DNA of 64,000 nucleotides from Dentipellis sp. KUC8613 (lineage: Eukaryota; Basidiomycota; Agaricomycetes; Russulales; Hericiaceae), in the NCBI GenBank assembly GCA_002286715.1, contig NSJX01000024.1, forward strand, positions 62,001 through 126,000. Reading direction: 5' to 3'. Shown here piece after piece: positions 48,205 through 60,727 of this stretch (position 1 is the first letter of the stretch; every line of letters starts with the position of its first letter). The notes beneath the pieces were generated by a model. The model searched no databases and was not told the origin of the DNA. It was given only the letters and a program-made list of their open reading frames with translations. Position numbers and translations under genes: made by a program.

Positions 48205-49066
48205 ATGACTTCAGGTCCACCCGAGCGTCTGCGATGCCGGGGTGCGGGCCGGCGGGGACGAGGTGGGCGCAGGCGATTCCATTGCTTTACTTACTATCAG
48301 GCTCAAAGCTTGTGCTGGCCATAAGACGTGACGAGCTCGCGACTATGACTCCGTATACGATACGACCTGCCCTATGATCATGCGTCTGTGGTAAGGCACA
48401 GTTGGACATAATAATCTGGACTATACCGCTTCGCCTTCTGCATAGCTATCGTCTTCCATAATTAACACAAGTCTTCTCTGCTACATGGCACCGGTCCCCG
48501 CGATGCACGGTGTCTATCAGCTTCTAACGTGCATTGAATATTATGCAGTCTCGTGTAGATACGACCGGAGTCTGGTTTGGTCCAGACTGGCATGTCTGCT
48601 GGAAAGAAGGGAACAAGGCCATGGATGAGGACATTGGTGTACGCATCTATGCTACAGAGCGTGATCTGATTGGTGCGTACGGCGAGCGGTCTCCGTGGCG
48701 AATAGCTATCGCGTCTCCCGTGTTCCGCTGTCCTAGCGTGTGCGGCTACGGACTTTGCCTCAGCCTAGAGCGAAGACGTCAGTCATGGGGTGCTGTCGCC
48801 GGACATCTGTGCCTCACTAAAGCGAATGGGAAAGCACTTGAGACACAGATGCCGACATCCTAGTCACGCAAAGGAAAGATGCATCCAAATGCAAATATTA
48901 TCATTGGCTGAGACTACTTTTCATGCCGGAGTCCGGGAGGGACAATGCTACAGATGCCAGGAGAGCCTGAGGTTTATTGGAGGCATAGGGGCAATACAGC
49001 ATGACATGTTTGCATAGAAGAACAACGGGCAGGGGCAGACACACGACGAGAGAAAACGGTGATAAT
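48205..49066. other. 0.9 kb convergent intergenic region
   Basis: Between the stops of CDS1 (+) and RPS23 (-). A plus-strand ATG frame (48534 or 48543 to 48863, about 109 codons, with VWFGPDWHVCWKEGNKAMD) matches no family I know and has no visible promoter. Otherwise 3' UTR-like. Confidence 0.35.
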
Positions 49067-49800
49067 TTAGGAGCGGGGCTTCTCCTGTAATATGGGGCGG
49101 CGTTGAGCAATTATGATATCGGACTAGTCGGAACGGAGCGCGTACCTTCTTCTCCTTCCAGAGGGCGAGGAGGCCAACTCCGGACACCTTCACCACCTTG
49201 AAGCGCACACCGGGAATATCACCCTTGGCCTTGCCACGGCGACCGAAGCCGGAGATGAGGACCTCGTCGTTCTCATCGACGAAGTTAAGGCAACCATCGT
49301 TCTGTCGGGCAGAACAGGAAACGATCAGTCAATTGATACGGGCGCTCGACTTGACAACGACAGCGCTATAAGACGTACGGGGACGAAAGCGGTGACCTTC
49401 TTGCCGTTCTTGATGAGCTGGACACGGACACACTTGCGGATGGCAGAGTTGGGCTGCTTAGCCTCAACGCCGACCTTCTCCAAAACGATGCCCTTGGCGT
49501 GCGAAGAGCCTCCAGTGGGGGAGGTCTTGTAGAAGTTGCCGAGGGCACGCTTCTTGTAGGATTTGTCCGCCTATTTTTTCAGAAATTCGCAGAAGACGGC
49601 AGGAGAGGGAGGGAGGAAAGGTTAGATATGCCAGCTCGAACGATGCGACTTGCGATAAGGCGTACCCAGCGGTTCTCGCGGCGACCGTTCCTGAGCTTGC
49701 GAGCTGCTTGAAGTCCACGGGGTTTGTTGGCTAATCATACGGAAAGCAAGGATGAGCAGGGCCGGGGACGGAGGGGACAGCGAGGAGACGTACAGCCCAT
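49067..49800 (-). CDS. RPS23: 40S ribosomal protein S23 (uS12)
   Basis: Decoding-centre protein of the small ribosomal subunit. Exon joining gives [20 protein letters not shown], then [60 protein letters not shown] and [20 protein letters not shown]. It ends WKEKKEKPRS once a final short intron is removed; without that splice the frame runs into VRAPF and is wrong. The proline in KQPNSA is the one hydroxylated in other eukaryotes (Ofd1/Tpa1 family). About 145 residues, normal length. Four introns, the first inside codon 3, as is common in fungal ribosomal protein genes. The ATG is the complement of 49798-49800; the stop is at 49067-49069. Confidence 0.95.
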
Positions 49801-50143
49801 TGTTGAAGGTCGATTGTCGGAGACTGGGAGCCGTGAGAGATGGCGCGAACAGACGAGCGCGACTGCCCGTGAACCTTATTCTTAAAACTGTCACAGTTTC
49901 TGCGCCCGGCACGTGCTTCCTTATGTTGCCCATCTTTCCCACGCTCCCTCTTCCTCAAACGCGATGTTCTTGTGGCTCTCAGCGCCGTCCTATACGGCTC
50001 TTCGTTCCTTTAATAATCCCTCTGTGAACCACCAATCCTGGCGCTCGTTCTTGATGACTGACCGTCCTCATGCCGCTGGGAGTGTGCTTAAAAAGCCAGC
50101 GGTTGCGAATGCAGACACTACATTCCCCACCCTCTGACTTACC
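49801..50143. promoter_or_regulatory. Divergent promoter region, RPS23 and hydrolase copy A
   Basis: 343 bases between divergent starts. Pyrimidine-rich tracts, including one near 49930-49960, precede the plus-strand gene. No specific element assigned. Confidence 0.4.
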
Positions 50144-51808
50144 ATGACAGAAACTCAGTATTATCACCACGGTCGCTTCCAGGTCGCGGGAGGCGTCCTA
50201 CCTGACGCAGTTACAGCCTACCGCACGTACGGTGATCCCCAGAACCCTTGCATCGTCTTCCCCACCTGCTATGGCGCGAAGCTCGAAGGTAAGCATCCCT
50301 GTTCATCCTCCACCGGACCTGCAGTAAGACTGGTAGCACGATAGGCCAAAGCTACATGGCAGGGCCCGGCAAGGTCTGTCAACCTTGTGTATGTACTTGC
50401 CTCCGTTAGTCTTGACGAACTAGTAGGCTCTGGACACCGACAAGTACTTCGTCGTGGCCTTTGCCCTATTCTCTAACGGAGAGGTGAGTGTCTTTCTGTG
50501 GTATTATATGTTTTCTGTACTCATGTCATCAGTCTTCTTCGCCGTCGAACACGGTGCGTGTGTGAAGGTGTCAGCATCCTTCGCTACATCCTGAGAACGA
50601 AACCGTCAGAAAGCACCCTATAACGGACCCTATTTCCCAAGCGTCTCGTACGCAGACAACATGTGAGAGCCTCAAGGGTTTATCTAGCACGACGGGGTCT
50701 TATCTTACATTCGGCAGCCGAGCGCAACATGCTGTACTCACTAAGAAGCTGGGCGTGCAGAAAATCTTCAGTACTATAGGATTCTCTATGGGCGGTCAGC
50801 AGGTATATCGCTCTTCCAAAGATATCGATAACACTCTCATGTGATGCATACATCAAGGCGTACTACTGGGCCGTGATGCATCCCGAGATGGTCGAACGGT
50901 GAGTGCACAGGAGGATATTCCCTAGTACGTGTACGTTGAAGTTAGCTCAACAGATTCGTTGTCATTTGTGGATCAGCTCGCACGAGCGATCATAATCAAT
51001 GGTGAGTCAATAATCGCAGGCGCTTCCGCATATGCGGCCTCAAAAATGCCAGCTTCATTCAAGGTCCCAAGAACGCTATGTTAGCTTCGAAGGACTTCGA
51101 GGACGGCCACTATAAGTTCACCCCGCAGTACGGGATTCGTGCGTTTGCGCGTGCCTATAGTGCATGGGCTTATGGACAGACGGTCAGTGAGAATATTGAG
51201 AGACCAAATCTAGCTCAGTCGCTCACACTCGAATTCTCGTAGTGGTTCCGAAACAAAGGCTTCCAGCACGGCGGAAAGTCAGTGTGCTTGTTTGAACTGA
51301 AATCATATTCGAGATACGATTCTTTGGCAGGTACCCTGATCTCAATACTTTCCTCCATGAGGTTTGGGAAGCCGGTTACCTAGAGAACTGGGATGCGAAC
51401 GACATGATCACACTGATCAATACCTGGGACAAAGGAGACGTCTCACTCATCCGCCACGGTGGTGATTTGGAGAAATGCCTGAGCGAGATCAAAGCGAAAG
51501 GCCTCATCATGCCATGCAAGACCGATCTTTACTTCCCCGTGCGTTTCTTCGCAAATCTTCGTTGGCAATCTTCTTCCACTAATCTATCACATCTAGCCTG
51601 AGGATAGTGAAAACGAGGTCAAATTCATGGGCGATAACGCAAAGCTCGTCATTATCCCCTCCGTTTGGGGTCACATGGGTGCGTGCATATAAATAAACGA
51701 CTTGGAGGCAGACTAATTGATGTCCCTCGTTTAGCCGGTGGTGGAACGAATGCGCAAGATGACGAATTCATCAAGCAGGCTGTGGCGACTTTCTTCCAGA
51801 GCACTTGA
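50144..51808 (+). CDS. MetX-like alpha/beta hydrolase, copy A
   Basis: Member of the alpha/beta hydrolase-1 group related to homoserine O-acetyltransferase. Starts MTETQYYHHGRFQVAGGVLP, followed by AYRTYGDPQNPCIVFPTCYG. The gene is split by about twelve small introns: YFVVAFALFSNGE, KAPYNGPYFP, KKLGVQKIFSTIGFSMGGQQ with the nucleophile serine in GFSMGG, AYYWAVMHPEMVER, and FIQGPKNAMLASKDFEDGHY. The C-terminal part has the candidate histidine in VWGHMAGGG. All catalytic positions appear intact. Whether it transfers acetyl groups or hydrolyses esters cannot be read. Such proteins are common and often expanded in basidiomycetes. Copy B follows 339 bases downstream with the same exon plan. Stop at 51806-51808. 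Confidence 0.82.
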
Positions 51809-52147
51809 CGAGTGGCGTAACAGGTCCCGGAGGCGGTTATATCAAATTATTTTTGTCGTATATGCGCGCAGAGAACATGTAAGATAGGGCCTAGATATCG
51901 GATGGAAGACTTTACCCCCATGATTCAAGTCTCCTGCATTAATGTGTCTGGCGATCGCACGTCCGAACGCCTGCAGGACTCTTCAAATGAGCACCGCATG
52001 GTCATTTATGTGACTCCAGATAAGTATTCATGTTGCCGTCTCCTGATGACTGATTGCTCTCATGGCAGTAAAACTGTGCCTTACAACATGGTTTAAATAT
52101 CCGACTCTCTCCTGAACGCGGACATTCTCAGCGCCCTTTGGTTGGTC
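51809..52147. other. Spacer between tandem MetX-like hydrolases
   Basis: 339 bases. It resembles the region upstream of copy A in part: both have a stretch around CTCATGCCGCTGGGAG / CTCATGGCAGTAAAAC followed by a TTAAAT- or TTAAAA-type motif some 60-70 bases before the ATG. No gene. Confidence 0.35.
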
Positions 52148-53810
52148 ATGGCGGAAATTCAGTACTACCACCATGGTCGCTTCAAGGTCGCGGGTGGTGT
52201 CCTGCCCGACGCAATCACCGCCTACAGCACATACGGCGACCCTCAAAATCCCTGCATCGTCTTTCCCACCTGCTATGGTGCAAAGCTCGACGGCAAGTGC
52301 AAAATTTTATCCCTGATCTATCAGCCCTGAAGTCGGACTGCCGGGGCAATAGAACAAAACTATATGATAGGCACTGACAAGGTCCGTGACCCCAACGCGT
52401 CCACTGGTCACAATTTTTATTGATAAACTGCCACCAGGCGCTTGATCCCGACAAGTACTTCATCGTGACCTTCGCCCTATTTGCCAATGGAGAAGTAAGT
52501 GCGGTTATTGATATCAGCTTCCCCTTTGGGCTCATTGAATTTAGTCTTCTTCGCCGTCGAACACTGTACGTGCTCGAAGCCTCCATGCGTGTGCAACATA
52601 CTAACGTACAGCTCTAGAAAGCACCCTACAACGGGCCGTACTTCCCAAACATTTCATATGAGGATAACATGTAGGCTTCTTCTGGTGTGTGCAAGTGTCT
52701 GAAGGCAGTCTTACCTTTTTTCGGCAGTCGAGCTCAGCATGCAATCCTCACGAAGAAACTGGGTGTGCAGAAAGTCTTCAGCGTCATAGGGTTCTCCATG
52801 GGTGGTCAGCAGGTATACCATCTCTCTGAGATATTAGCCGAAACTCTAACGAGGGGAGCGAAACAAGGCATACTACTGGGCTGTGATGCATCCAGAGATG
52901 GTCGAACGGTGAGTGACTGTCGTCATATCGCACTTCGCAATTACAAGTGCCTTATGCGGTTCACTAGCTTCGTCGTCCTCTGCAGCTCAGCTCGCACCAG
53001 TTATCATTGTCGGTGGTAAGCCTCTGAATTCGAAGGTATCCCTACGGCGCTGAAGGAAAGCAGTTTCATTGAGGGTCCGAAGAATGCTCTGTTAGCTTCC
53101 AAGGACTTCGATGATGGACATTACACATCGATCCCGCAGCGGGGCATCCGTGCATTCGCACGTGCGTATAGTGCATGGGTGTATGGACAGTCGGTAAGAA
53201 AGAATCTTCGACTATGACACCCGTTCAATCGTGATCTCTTCTAGTGGTTCCGGAACAAGCAATTCCTGTACGACGGAAAGTAAGTTCACCATACAAAACA
53301 CGACGTGTCCCCGCGGTGCAACTTCTCCCTCGCAGATATCCAGATCTCAACACCTTCCTGCACGAAGAATGGGAAGCACCTTATCTTGCGTCTTGGGATG
53401 CAAATGACTTGATCGCGCTGTTCAACACGTGGGAGAAAGGTGACATTTCGCTTGTCCGTGACGGTGGCGATTTGGAGAAATGCCTGGGCGAAATCCAAGC
53501 GAAAGGCCTCATTATGCCATGCAAGACCGACCTCTGCTTCCCTGTATGTTGCATTTCACAACGTCCAGTCCGTGACGATCTCGCTGACTCGCACAAGCCT
53601 GAGGATAGTGAGATCGAAATCAAGCTCATAGGTGATAACGCGAAACTCGTCGTTATTCCTTCTATTTGGGGACACACGGGTACGCCCATGCATGCGTGCG
53701 GAATGCCGGCGAACTAATCAGTGCCGTCTTCAACAGCTGCTGGCGGAACGAACTCAGAAGACGACGAGTTTATCAAACAGGCTGTAACGGAGTTTTTCCA
53801 AAGCAGTTGA
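52148..53810 (+). CDS. MetX-like alpha/beta hydrolase, copy B
   Basis: Tandem duplicate of copy A with very high similarity. It starts MAEIQYYHHGRFKVAGGVLP, and shows PQNPCIVFPTCYGAKLDG, YFIVTFALFANGE, KAPYNGPYFPN and VQKVFSVIGFSMGGQQ, with the same nucleophile motif. Further on are NTFLHEEWEAPYLASWDAND, LEKCLGEIQAKGLIMPCKTD and SIWGHTAGGTNSEDDEFIKQ. Differences from copy A are mostly conservative, and intron positions are shared although intron sequences differ more. Catalytic residues are intact, so both copies are likely functional. ATG at 52148-52150; stop at 53808-53810. Converges on the VIT/VWA gene downstream. Confidence 0.82.
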
Positions 53811-53980
53811 TACAGCCGGTGTATCGAGTCTGCGCGGGGGTATCATGACTTTACGGAGAATGTGTGGTGTAGGAAGAACTGTGTACGAGGGATGTTTCGT
53901 AAGTAGTCCTAGTAATGTAAAGCGTCGTTGCCGTCTTCGTTAAAACACGTGCAGGATGAAATGCATACGATAATAATGAT

Positions 53981-56883
53981 CTATTCAACAGACAATCGCA
54001 CTTGATCGACAAAACTCTCGAATTTCTCTGCCGTCGTTTGGGTCAGTGCCCAAGTCAACACCTTCTCCCGAATCTCCTGGAGGAGTTCCGGAAAACCAGT
54101 CATATGCTTGTCCAGGTAAGCGAGCGCAGCTGCGGTCGCCCATAGCTGATCACTCGTAGCCACAAAGAACGGTTTCTTTATAGCCTTCTTCCCGACAATT
54201 TCCCCAAGCTTTTCGGAAGGCGTGAATGACCCATCGAAGGCTTGTAATTTGACCACTGCAAGGACGCCATCCGGTATCATCTTGAACGGAGTTGGCGGTG
54301 CCCGGGCTACAGAATACTCCTCTTGATACTGACCAGCAGTCTCATACGATTCTGCGACTTTGTGCGGATCCAGACGTTGGAGCATCGTCAGTATGTGAGG
54401 CCTTCTGTTTGAGGGAGCTGGTGTGGCGGAATGACTTGGTGTGATTGAGTCGAGACTGTCGTCTAGTATCGGCTCCGCAGCTGGCGCCGAGGACTTCTCG
54501 TAGAAAGGTGGACTCATATCCCATCCGCCTTCCGATTGGTTCTCGTCTCCCGTCTTCACAATCACAACTGGTGGTGCCACATATCATGAATAAACACGTC
54601 AGATAGTCCAGATGTTTCATACCTTCTTGATACTCGCTTCTCCCCAGCCTCGGTGGAACTGACCGGCCTATAATACAGCAAAGTAAATCTTGCACCTTCT
54701 GAAGTGCTGTAGCATATACATGGAATGGCTCGGGAGGTGCGTCTTCTCGATGCCAGGCCTCGGAGGCTGATACGGCCACAATGGAGGTGTACTTGCTGAC
54801 GACTTGATACTCAATTCCCAGCCGAATAACTTCCTGCCGGATAGCATGGCGTCTTGAATGTATTTCGGAATCAAGCAATTCTGCGATAAGCCGGCGGGCG
54901 GCCAGGGTGTGGATGGGTCGGACGCTCCCACCAGCACCGCGTGAATTCAGAGCACGCAGTGGAACAGACGTCTGCACCTCTTGTCCGCCGAGGAAACGGC
55001 TCGTGACGGTCACCTTTTCGGGCAAACTGTTCTGTTTGTCCAGTCTCATGAGCGCAAAAACGACGGAGCGCATCCTAGGGTCAGCTGTGCTAAACTGCGA
55101 AGGTGTTTGTCGGATGGGGGTCTCAGGATCTAATAGCAGGTCCTCGTTTGGTAAAATTCCCTTCTGTTTGGTTTGCATTGCGCACGTTCCCCAATCGATC
55201 GACATGGTACACAGAGATGCCGACTTGGCAGCACGCATGAGTAGCGCGCACTTTTTGACGATGTCCTCGCTGCGAGACGCCATGAGGCAGGCGCCATTTC
55301 CGGCCTTTGCGAGCCCATCGACCATTTTCAAGGATACCGTGTTGCCAATACCAAGAGTGAAGACTCGGAGAGGAGACTTGAAGGAAGCTTTTGCAGCTTC
55401 ATTCGTAACCAACTTGACGCACGGTTCAACGTCGGCATCCTGAGATCCGGTTAGCTGCATGCCGATTGGAAATATTGTAGAGCGTCTCACCTCTCCGTCT
55501 GTCAGGACTATCACAGCAGTTGGCACATCAAGACTTCGACTGAGGATGGACCGTCTCAGCGCGTTCTGAATATCAGTTCCCCCGAACCTAGCCTCCATAT
55601 TTTCCATATGCGAAACCTAAGAAGTGATACGCAGTGAGTTGATAGAGATGATTCTAAAAGAAATCTCCCTACTGCTTCCTTCAAGGACTCTTCATTGTAC
55701 TCTCTACTGCTGTCCCACAAGGATGCGCACCAGGATCCAAAGCTGAATACGTTAAACAGTGTCCCCGTAGCAGGCAATGAATGCAGCAAGATTGCAAGTG
55801 TCTGTCGAGCCATACGAATACGATCTCCTTTCATACTCGCACTCCTGTCCACAAGAATCAAGTATTCCTGTTTCGGCATCAACGGGGCTCTGTTGGACGG
55901 CACGAGCGTCATCTGTAATGCGGCCACCCCCTTGTCTTCAGGATCGTTCTCGAAGAAACATCGCGGTGCATCCAGACCCAGTGCGCGAATGACGACGACG
56001 AAGTCAGAGGCGAGAAACTCATGATCAGTAAATGTGGCTGCTGTGCTGAAAAGGGGATCTTCGCCTTCGGTTTCATGCGTCGTGAACGGAGTGACGACGA
56101 TCGAATGAGTAGGACTCTGGACCTGGAGTATTTCTCCACCAGTCTGGATCCGGATGTCGATATGAATTCTGTTATAAGGCTCATCAGGCCGTTTCCGTAG
56201 ATGGGGTTCGAAGGGGGTTGCATGGCCATAGCATGCATTTCCGATAGCCCTAGGCAACTGAAGTCGAATTTCATCTGGTGAATCGTTGTCAAGAAGGTCG
56301 ATTACAAACTATTCGCAGCATTAGCTATCCAGAATGGCGGAGAGGAGGAAGCCCCGGAGTTCTGCTCACTGTCAGCTTCGTCTTCACCCACTCGGAGACA
56401 GGGATACCACCGAGTTTGATATTGAACTCTGTTTACGATAGTCAACAACGCGCTTGAACATAAGATATAAGCGCTCACGGTCATTAGTCACAAACTCGAC
56501 TAAACCTGTATACTCCCCTTCCTTGGACGCCACTTCATGTTCTGCAGCAGCTTGTCGTCTTTCTTTCACCACGCCCTTGTGGATGGCACCATCAGGCTGG
56601 ATCATCTCGAATCCACAGATGGTAGCGCCCGTCGGTAAGGGACACATATATATTGCCGACCCCAAGTGTGACCACGGCCCGCAGCTGAAAGTGTGTGTTA
56701 CCGTAATTTCAGCGGACACTGTTAATCATGCCTCCTTAGCCCACAGAAGTTGAAGATTAATACGGAGCCATTACCGTCGACAATGAGGGCCTCTATCTGG
56801 ATATCAGTAATTGGCAGATGATCAGAGATGGGAAGACGGCCGTCGTATACGATGGTGGCGCCGTCCATGGTGGTTTTGGCCAT
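53981..56883 (-). CDS. VIT/von Willebrand A domain protein, copy 1
   Basis: Protein with the architecture of inter-alpha-trypsin-inhibitor heavy chain or VWA5A/PARP4-type proteins. An N-terminal VIT domain (ITDIQIEALIVDG, AEITVTHTFSCGP, IYMCPLPTGATICGFEM, IHKGVVKERRQAAAEHEVAS) is followed by DEIRLQLPRAIGNACYG. The VWA domain has the MIDAS residues: DRSASMKGDRI and VLTDGE. The region after it (VFTLGIGNTVSLKMVDGLAK) is typical. The C-terminal domain has IEYQVVSKYTSIVAVS and ends with VVKLQAFDGSFTPSEKLGEI. Intracellular by inference (no signal peptide). Function in fungi unknown. About 850-900 residues and eight or more introns. The start is assigned to MAKTTMDG at 56881-56883; upstream sequence does not support an earlier ATG. 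Confidence 0.82.
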
Positions 56884-57671
56884 GAGGGCGCGGTCGGCGA
56901 AGGTGAGATGACGTCTGAGTGCGAGTTGAGCTCGGGACGAGCAGGGAGTTATATACAACGGAGCAAAGCGATACCACGACAGCACAGCTTGTTCCAGAGG
57001 ATGCTTCTACAGTTATCACACGGGCAGCAGGCAGTGCTAGCATGGAGTCGGGAGATACGTACTCGAGTTGAGCCATCCACAGACGCGCCTGTTCCCACGT
57101 GATGGAGATTATCAGAACGAGGTCCCATGCCAGATCTGAAGACATGCGTAGAAGTGCCAGGACAGCGATGGTGGAGATAGCCGAAGAGTTGACGATGCGT
57201 GCAAACGGCATAGGATGCGGAAACTCGCTTTACTGAGAAGTCTCTGCACCGGTACTTGGTCACTGAATCAGTTAGCGACCACAGGTCTGCAGGCCTCGGG
57301 GTTATCTGCTTCCCCGTTACAGTTGCACTGCTTCGTCTGGAAAATACCCACTGGGGTATCGCAGTGTGGGCAAACTAAGCTTCTGTTAAAGTGGCAAATG
57401 TATCAGTCAATGGTCCCGTGTTGTGAAAGCGAAGCCGCCATGAACAAATGCAAACAAAAAAGAATAGACACGATCGTCCATTTCATCATCTGTAGAGTGG
57501 GATCCGGACGTGATATCAACCTACATAAAGGTACAGGCTGAAAAAACATGCATGGGACGTGAAGGAGCAGCAAGACACAAAAGGGCGTAATGATCATCAT
57601 AGGCAAACAGAGCGGCAGGAGGAGAAAAGACGCACTACCAGCATTCAGCGACCACAGCGGCCGCGGCCGCC
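56884..57671. other. Spacer between tandem VIT/VWA genes
   Basis: 788 bases. Short frames only. It presumably contains the promoter of copy 1 and the 3' UTR of copy 2. A GCGGCCGCGGCCGCC stretch lies at the downstream gene border (about 57658-57672). Confidence 0.4.
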
Positions 57672-60600
57672 TCAATTGATTACGGCCTTTGCCTGCGTCA
57701 CAAGGCGTTCAAACGCAGCCCTGTCCACCATCGTCAACACGAACTCCATCACCTTCTCCCGCAATCCGTCCAGCAGATCCCGTTCATTCGACAGATGCTG
57801 ATCCAGATAAGCCATGGCAACCGCAGTTGCCCATACAATCGGTTCTGCCTGCACCTGCGACGCCATCTCCTGTGCCCGTTCGCCGACAATCGCCCAGAGC
57901 TTCGCGCTGCCCGAAAACGAGCCATCGAATGCTTGCAGTTTCACCAAGGCGAGCACACTCTGAGGTATACCTTGGATATCGGGTATGGAGCGCGTGGTCG
58001 AAATGGACTCTTCGGAGCTCGTTGGCGTGCTGGACCTGAGGAATCGCGACGGCACCACCCGAGCTTGATTGCTCCCGCTAGACAGTACTGACGGTGAAGA
58101 CGAGCCCGATGACTGTCTTGCGATTGCAGTCACCATCGTAGCCATTACAGGAGGGCCGCTAGGGCCATATGATCCGCGAGCTCCATTGTATGCCCTTGTA
58201 TCACGCGTTGCTTCGCTGGAGTTAGATGGCGAGCGAGCGCGACGGCCTCGAGAACGATATGATGTGGTAGATGCTGAGACCGTTGAACCCGAGCTCTGCA
58301 TGGCTCGGCTGGTGAATCCTCTGGCAAAGACTTGTTGCTCCGGAACGTCGGCTCCCTCGGTGGACACATTGGGAAATCCGCCTTCGGACTGGAATTTATA
58401 TACGGGCTTGTTGTCTGGTGGCAGAGCATCATTAATATAATCGATAAATCAAGACTGATTATAGTTACAGACCTGGCACGTCAATCGGCTTAGGCACGGC
58501 GCAGCATAGAGCCAGTCCAACCCCGTTGGAAAGCCTGTGGAACAGCTTCCGAAGGGTGCCGGGCCGAGGGGGTAAAGCTTTCTGTAGATATTCCGGCGGT
58601 GTTGACTGGCGATTCGAAGCCACTGCTACAAACGAGGTATACTTGGTGACAATTTGATGCTGTTCTGCAATACGAATGACAGCAGCCTTTATGAGATCTA
58701 GATCTGCTGAAGTACTTGAGGGGGCTTTGAGCGACGGAGCCGAGCTCTCTAGAATGTCTGTGGTTATGTGGCGAGCCGCAAGTGTAGGAACCAACGGGGT
58801 GCTTCCGCCAGCCTGTCGTAGCTTGACTGAGCGTACCGGAACGGACACCGTGGCCTGCTGCCCGTTCTGTAGCTGGGCTCTGAGAACGACGGTCTTGGGC
58901 GGCTTCTTTGCCTCGGTGATTGCGAATACAACGTAGCGCAGGTGGGGATAGACAGGCCCAAGTTTTCTAGGCGCCTGCTGAAATGGAGGAAGGAGGGCCG
59001 AAGAAGCTCCGCCGACCAGGGATTGGAACCTCTTGACCACCGGGGACTGCGTCGAGCCGACTTCCCAGTCAATTAGCACGTCCTTGATAAGGGCCGACTT
59101 CGCAGCTCGGAGGAGTCGCGCTGACTTTGGCACAATATCCTCGCTCGAGGTGGCCATCAAGCATACACCGTTCCCAGCTCTTGCTATACCCTCACACATT
59201 GCGCTGGAGGCAGTGTCACCGATGCCGAGAGTGAAAATCCTGATAGGTGCCTGCTCTGAAGCCTTTGCGACTGCCTTCCCAACGTATTCGATACTTCGTT
59301 CTATTTCATAATCCTGCAGACCAGCGGTATTAGGCATGATAGAAGACAAGCATGGCGCGGTACATTACCTCGCCATCGGTAAGTACAATCACAGCAGTTG
59401 GCAATGTGCCGGCGCGCGACTGGAAAACATAACGCAGAGCGGCGTATATATCCGTGCCACCATAGTTTGATCTCAGTTGTTCGAGGTAGTTGGTCTGATA
59501 GCAATTTAGTAGGTTTCTCCGCCACAGCTATAGACAGCCTCATACCGCATGGCGAAGCGAGGGAGCGTCGTAAGTGCCACTTTTCGGCCACATGGAGTCG
59601 CATTCAGAACCAAAGCCGAAGATATTGAAGATTGTCCCCTTGGCAGAGAGCGAATGCAAGAGAATGGAGAGTGTAGCCCTTGCAGTTTCTATGCGACTGC
59701 CATCCATGCTGCCACTTCGGTCCACAAGGAAGAGATACTCCTGCGAGGATACTGGGGGGACATCGAAGGTCGGCACCAATGTTAGCTGTATTGCAAAGCT
59801 TTTGTTCTCTCCTGGGCTTTCTTCAACAAAACAACGTGGCGCGTCGAGTCCCTCCGCACGGATAACGACCACAAAATCGGAGTCAAGGAAACTTGGCGAC
59901 CCAAAAGTGACTCCTGTACTGAAGATTTGATCTTTGCCATTGTGTGCCGTGAACGGAGTCACGGAAACGTCATGAGTGGGACTCGTGACCTCTCGAAGCT
60001 GTCCACTGGTCTGAATGCTAACGTCGATGGCCAGACACGTAGATGGAGAGGCACTGGAAGCATCCGCTGTACCCGGAGGCGGTGTTCCATAGCGAGCGGA
60101 ACCGACGGCCATGGGAAGCTGGAGCCGAATCTCGTCCGGAAAATCATTGTCCAGCAGGTCCATCACGAACTACTTATACGTCAATTGACAGCAAGGAATA
60201 GCGGTGGGGGTCATTTACTGAGAGCTTCGTGACCACAGTCACCCGTGCGGGAATAGAACCAACCGACATGGTAAACACTACATTGCGCCAAAAAATCAGC
60301 ATGTGTAAAATTGAGAGAAAAGGGAAATCTTCACCATCATCGGTCGCTGCCTCCACCAAGCCAGCGAAGTGCCCATCCCGCACAGCGTCGTCGTATTCGC
60401 GCGCCGCCAAATCCTTCTCCTTGACGACCCCAAAAATTACCTCGCCGTCCGATCTCCTCATCTCAAAAGCGCAGACAGCAGCACGAGCCGGCAGGGGAAA
60501 GACATACTTCGCCGAACCTGTTTCGGCATTTTTTGGGTTCGTGAATGTATGGGAAATAGTGATTTCTGCAGAAACTGGAATTTATAGGAACTTGAGAAAC

Positions 60601-60727
60601 ATGCGGAAATGCCATGACAGAGAGACTCACCGTCGACCACCAGAGCGTCCACCTTGACGTCTTTGAGTGGCAGGTGCGTGCCGGTCCCAGAGGACGAGTC
60701 GACGTAGACGAGGGTACACGGCTGCAT
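57672..60727 (-). CDS. VIT/von Willebrand A domain protein, copy 2
   Basis: Tandem paralogue of copy 1 with the same domain order. VIT: LPLKDVKVDALVVDG, SAEITISHTF, YVFPLPARAAVCAFEMRRSD, VKEKDLAAREYDDAVRDG. Then comes DEIRLQLPMAVGSARYG. VWA: LFLVDRSGSMDGSRIETARA with an intact MIDAS (DxSxS), GGTDIYAALR and VIVLTDGE. Then RIFTLGIGDTASSAMCEGIA and the C-terminal part HQIVTKYTSFVAVAS, a Ser/Arg-rich linker, and LVKLQAFDGSFSGSAKLWAI, ending FERLVTQAKAVIN. Compared with copy 1 the linker before the last domain is longer. The first in-frame ATG is at 60725-60727 (MQPCTLVYVDSS); the frame continues upstream without an ATG for 23 codons. About ten introns. Diverges from the TM9 gene, with 567 bases between the starts. 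Confidence 0.82.
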
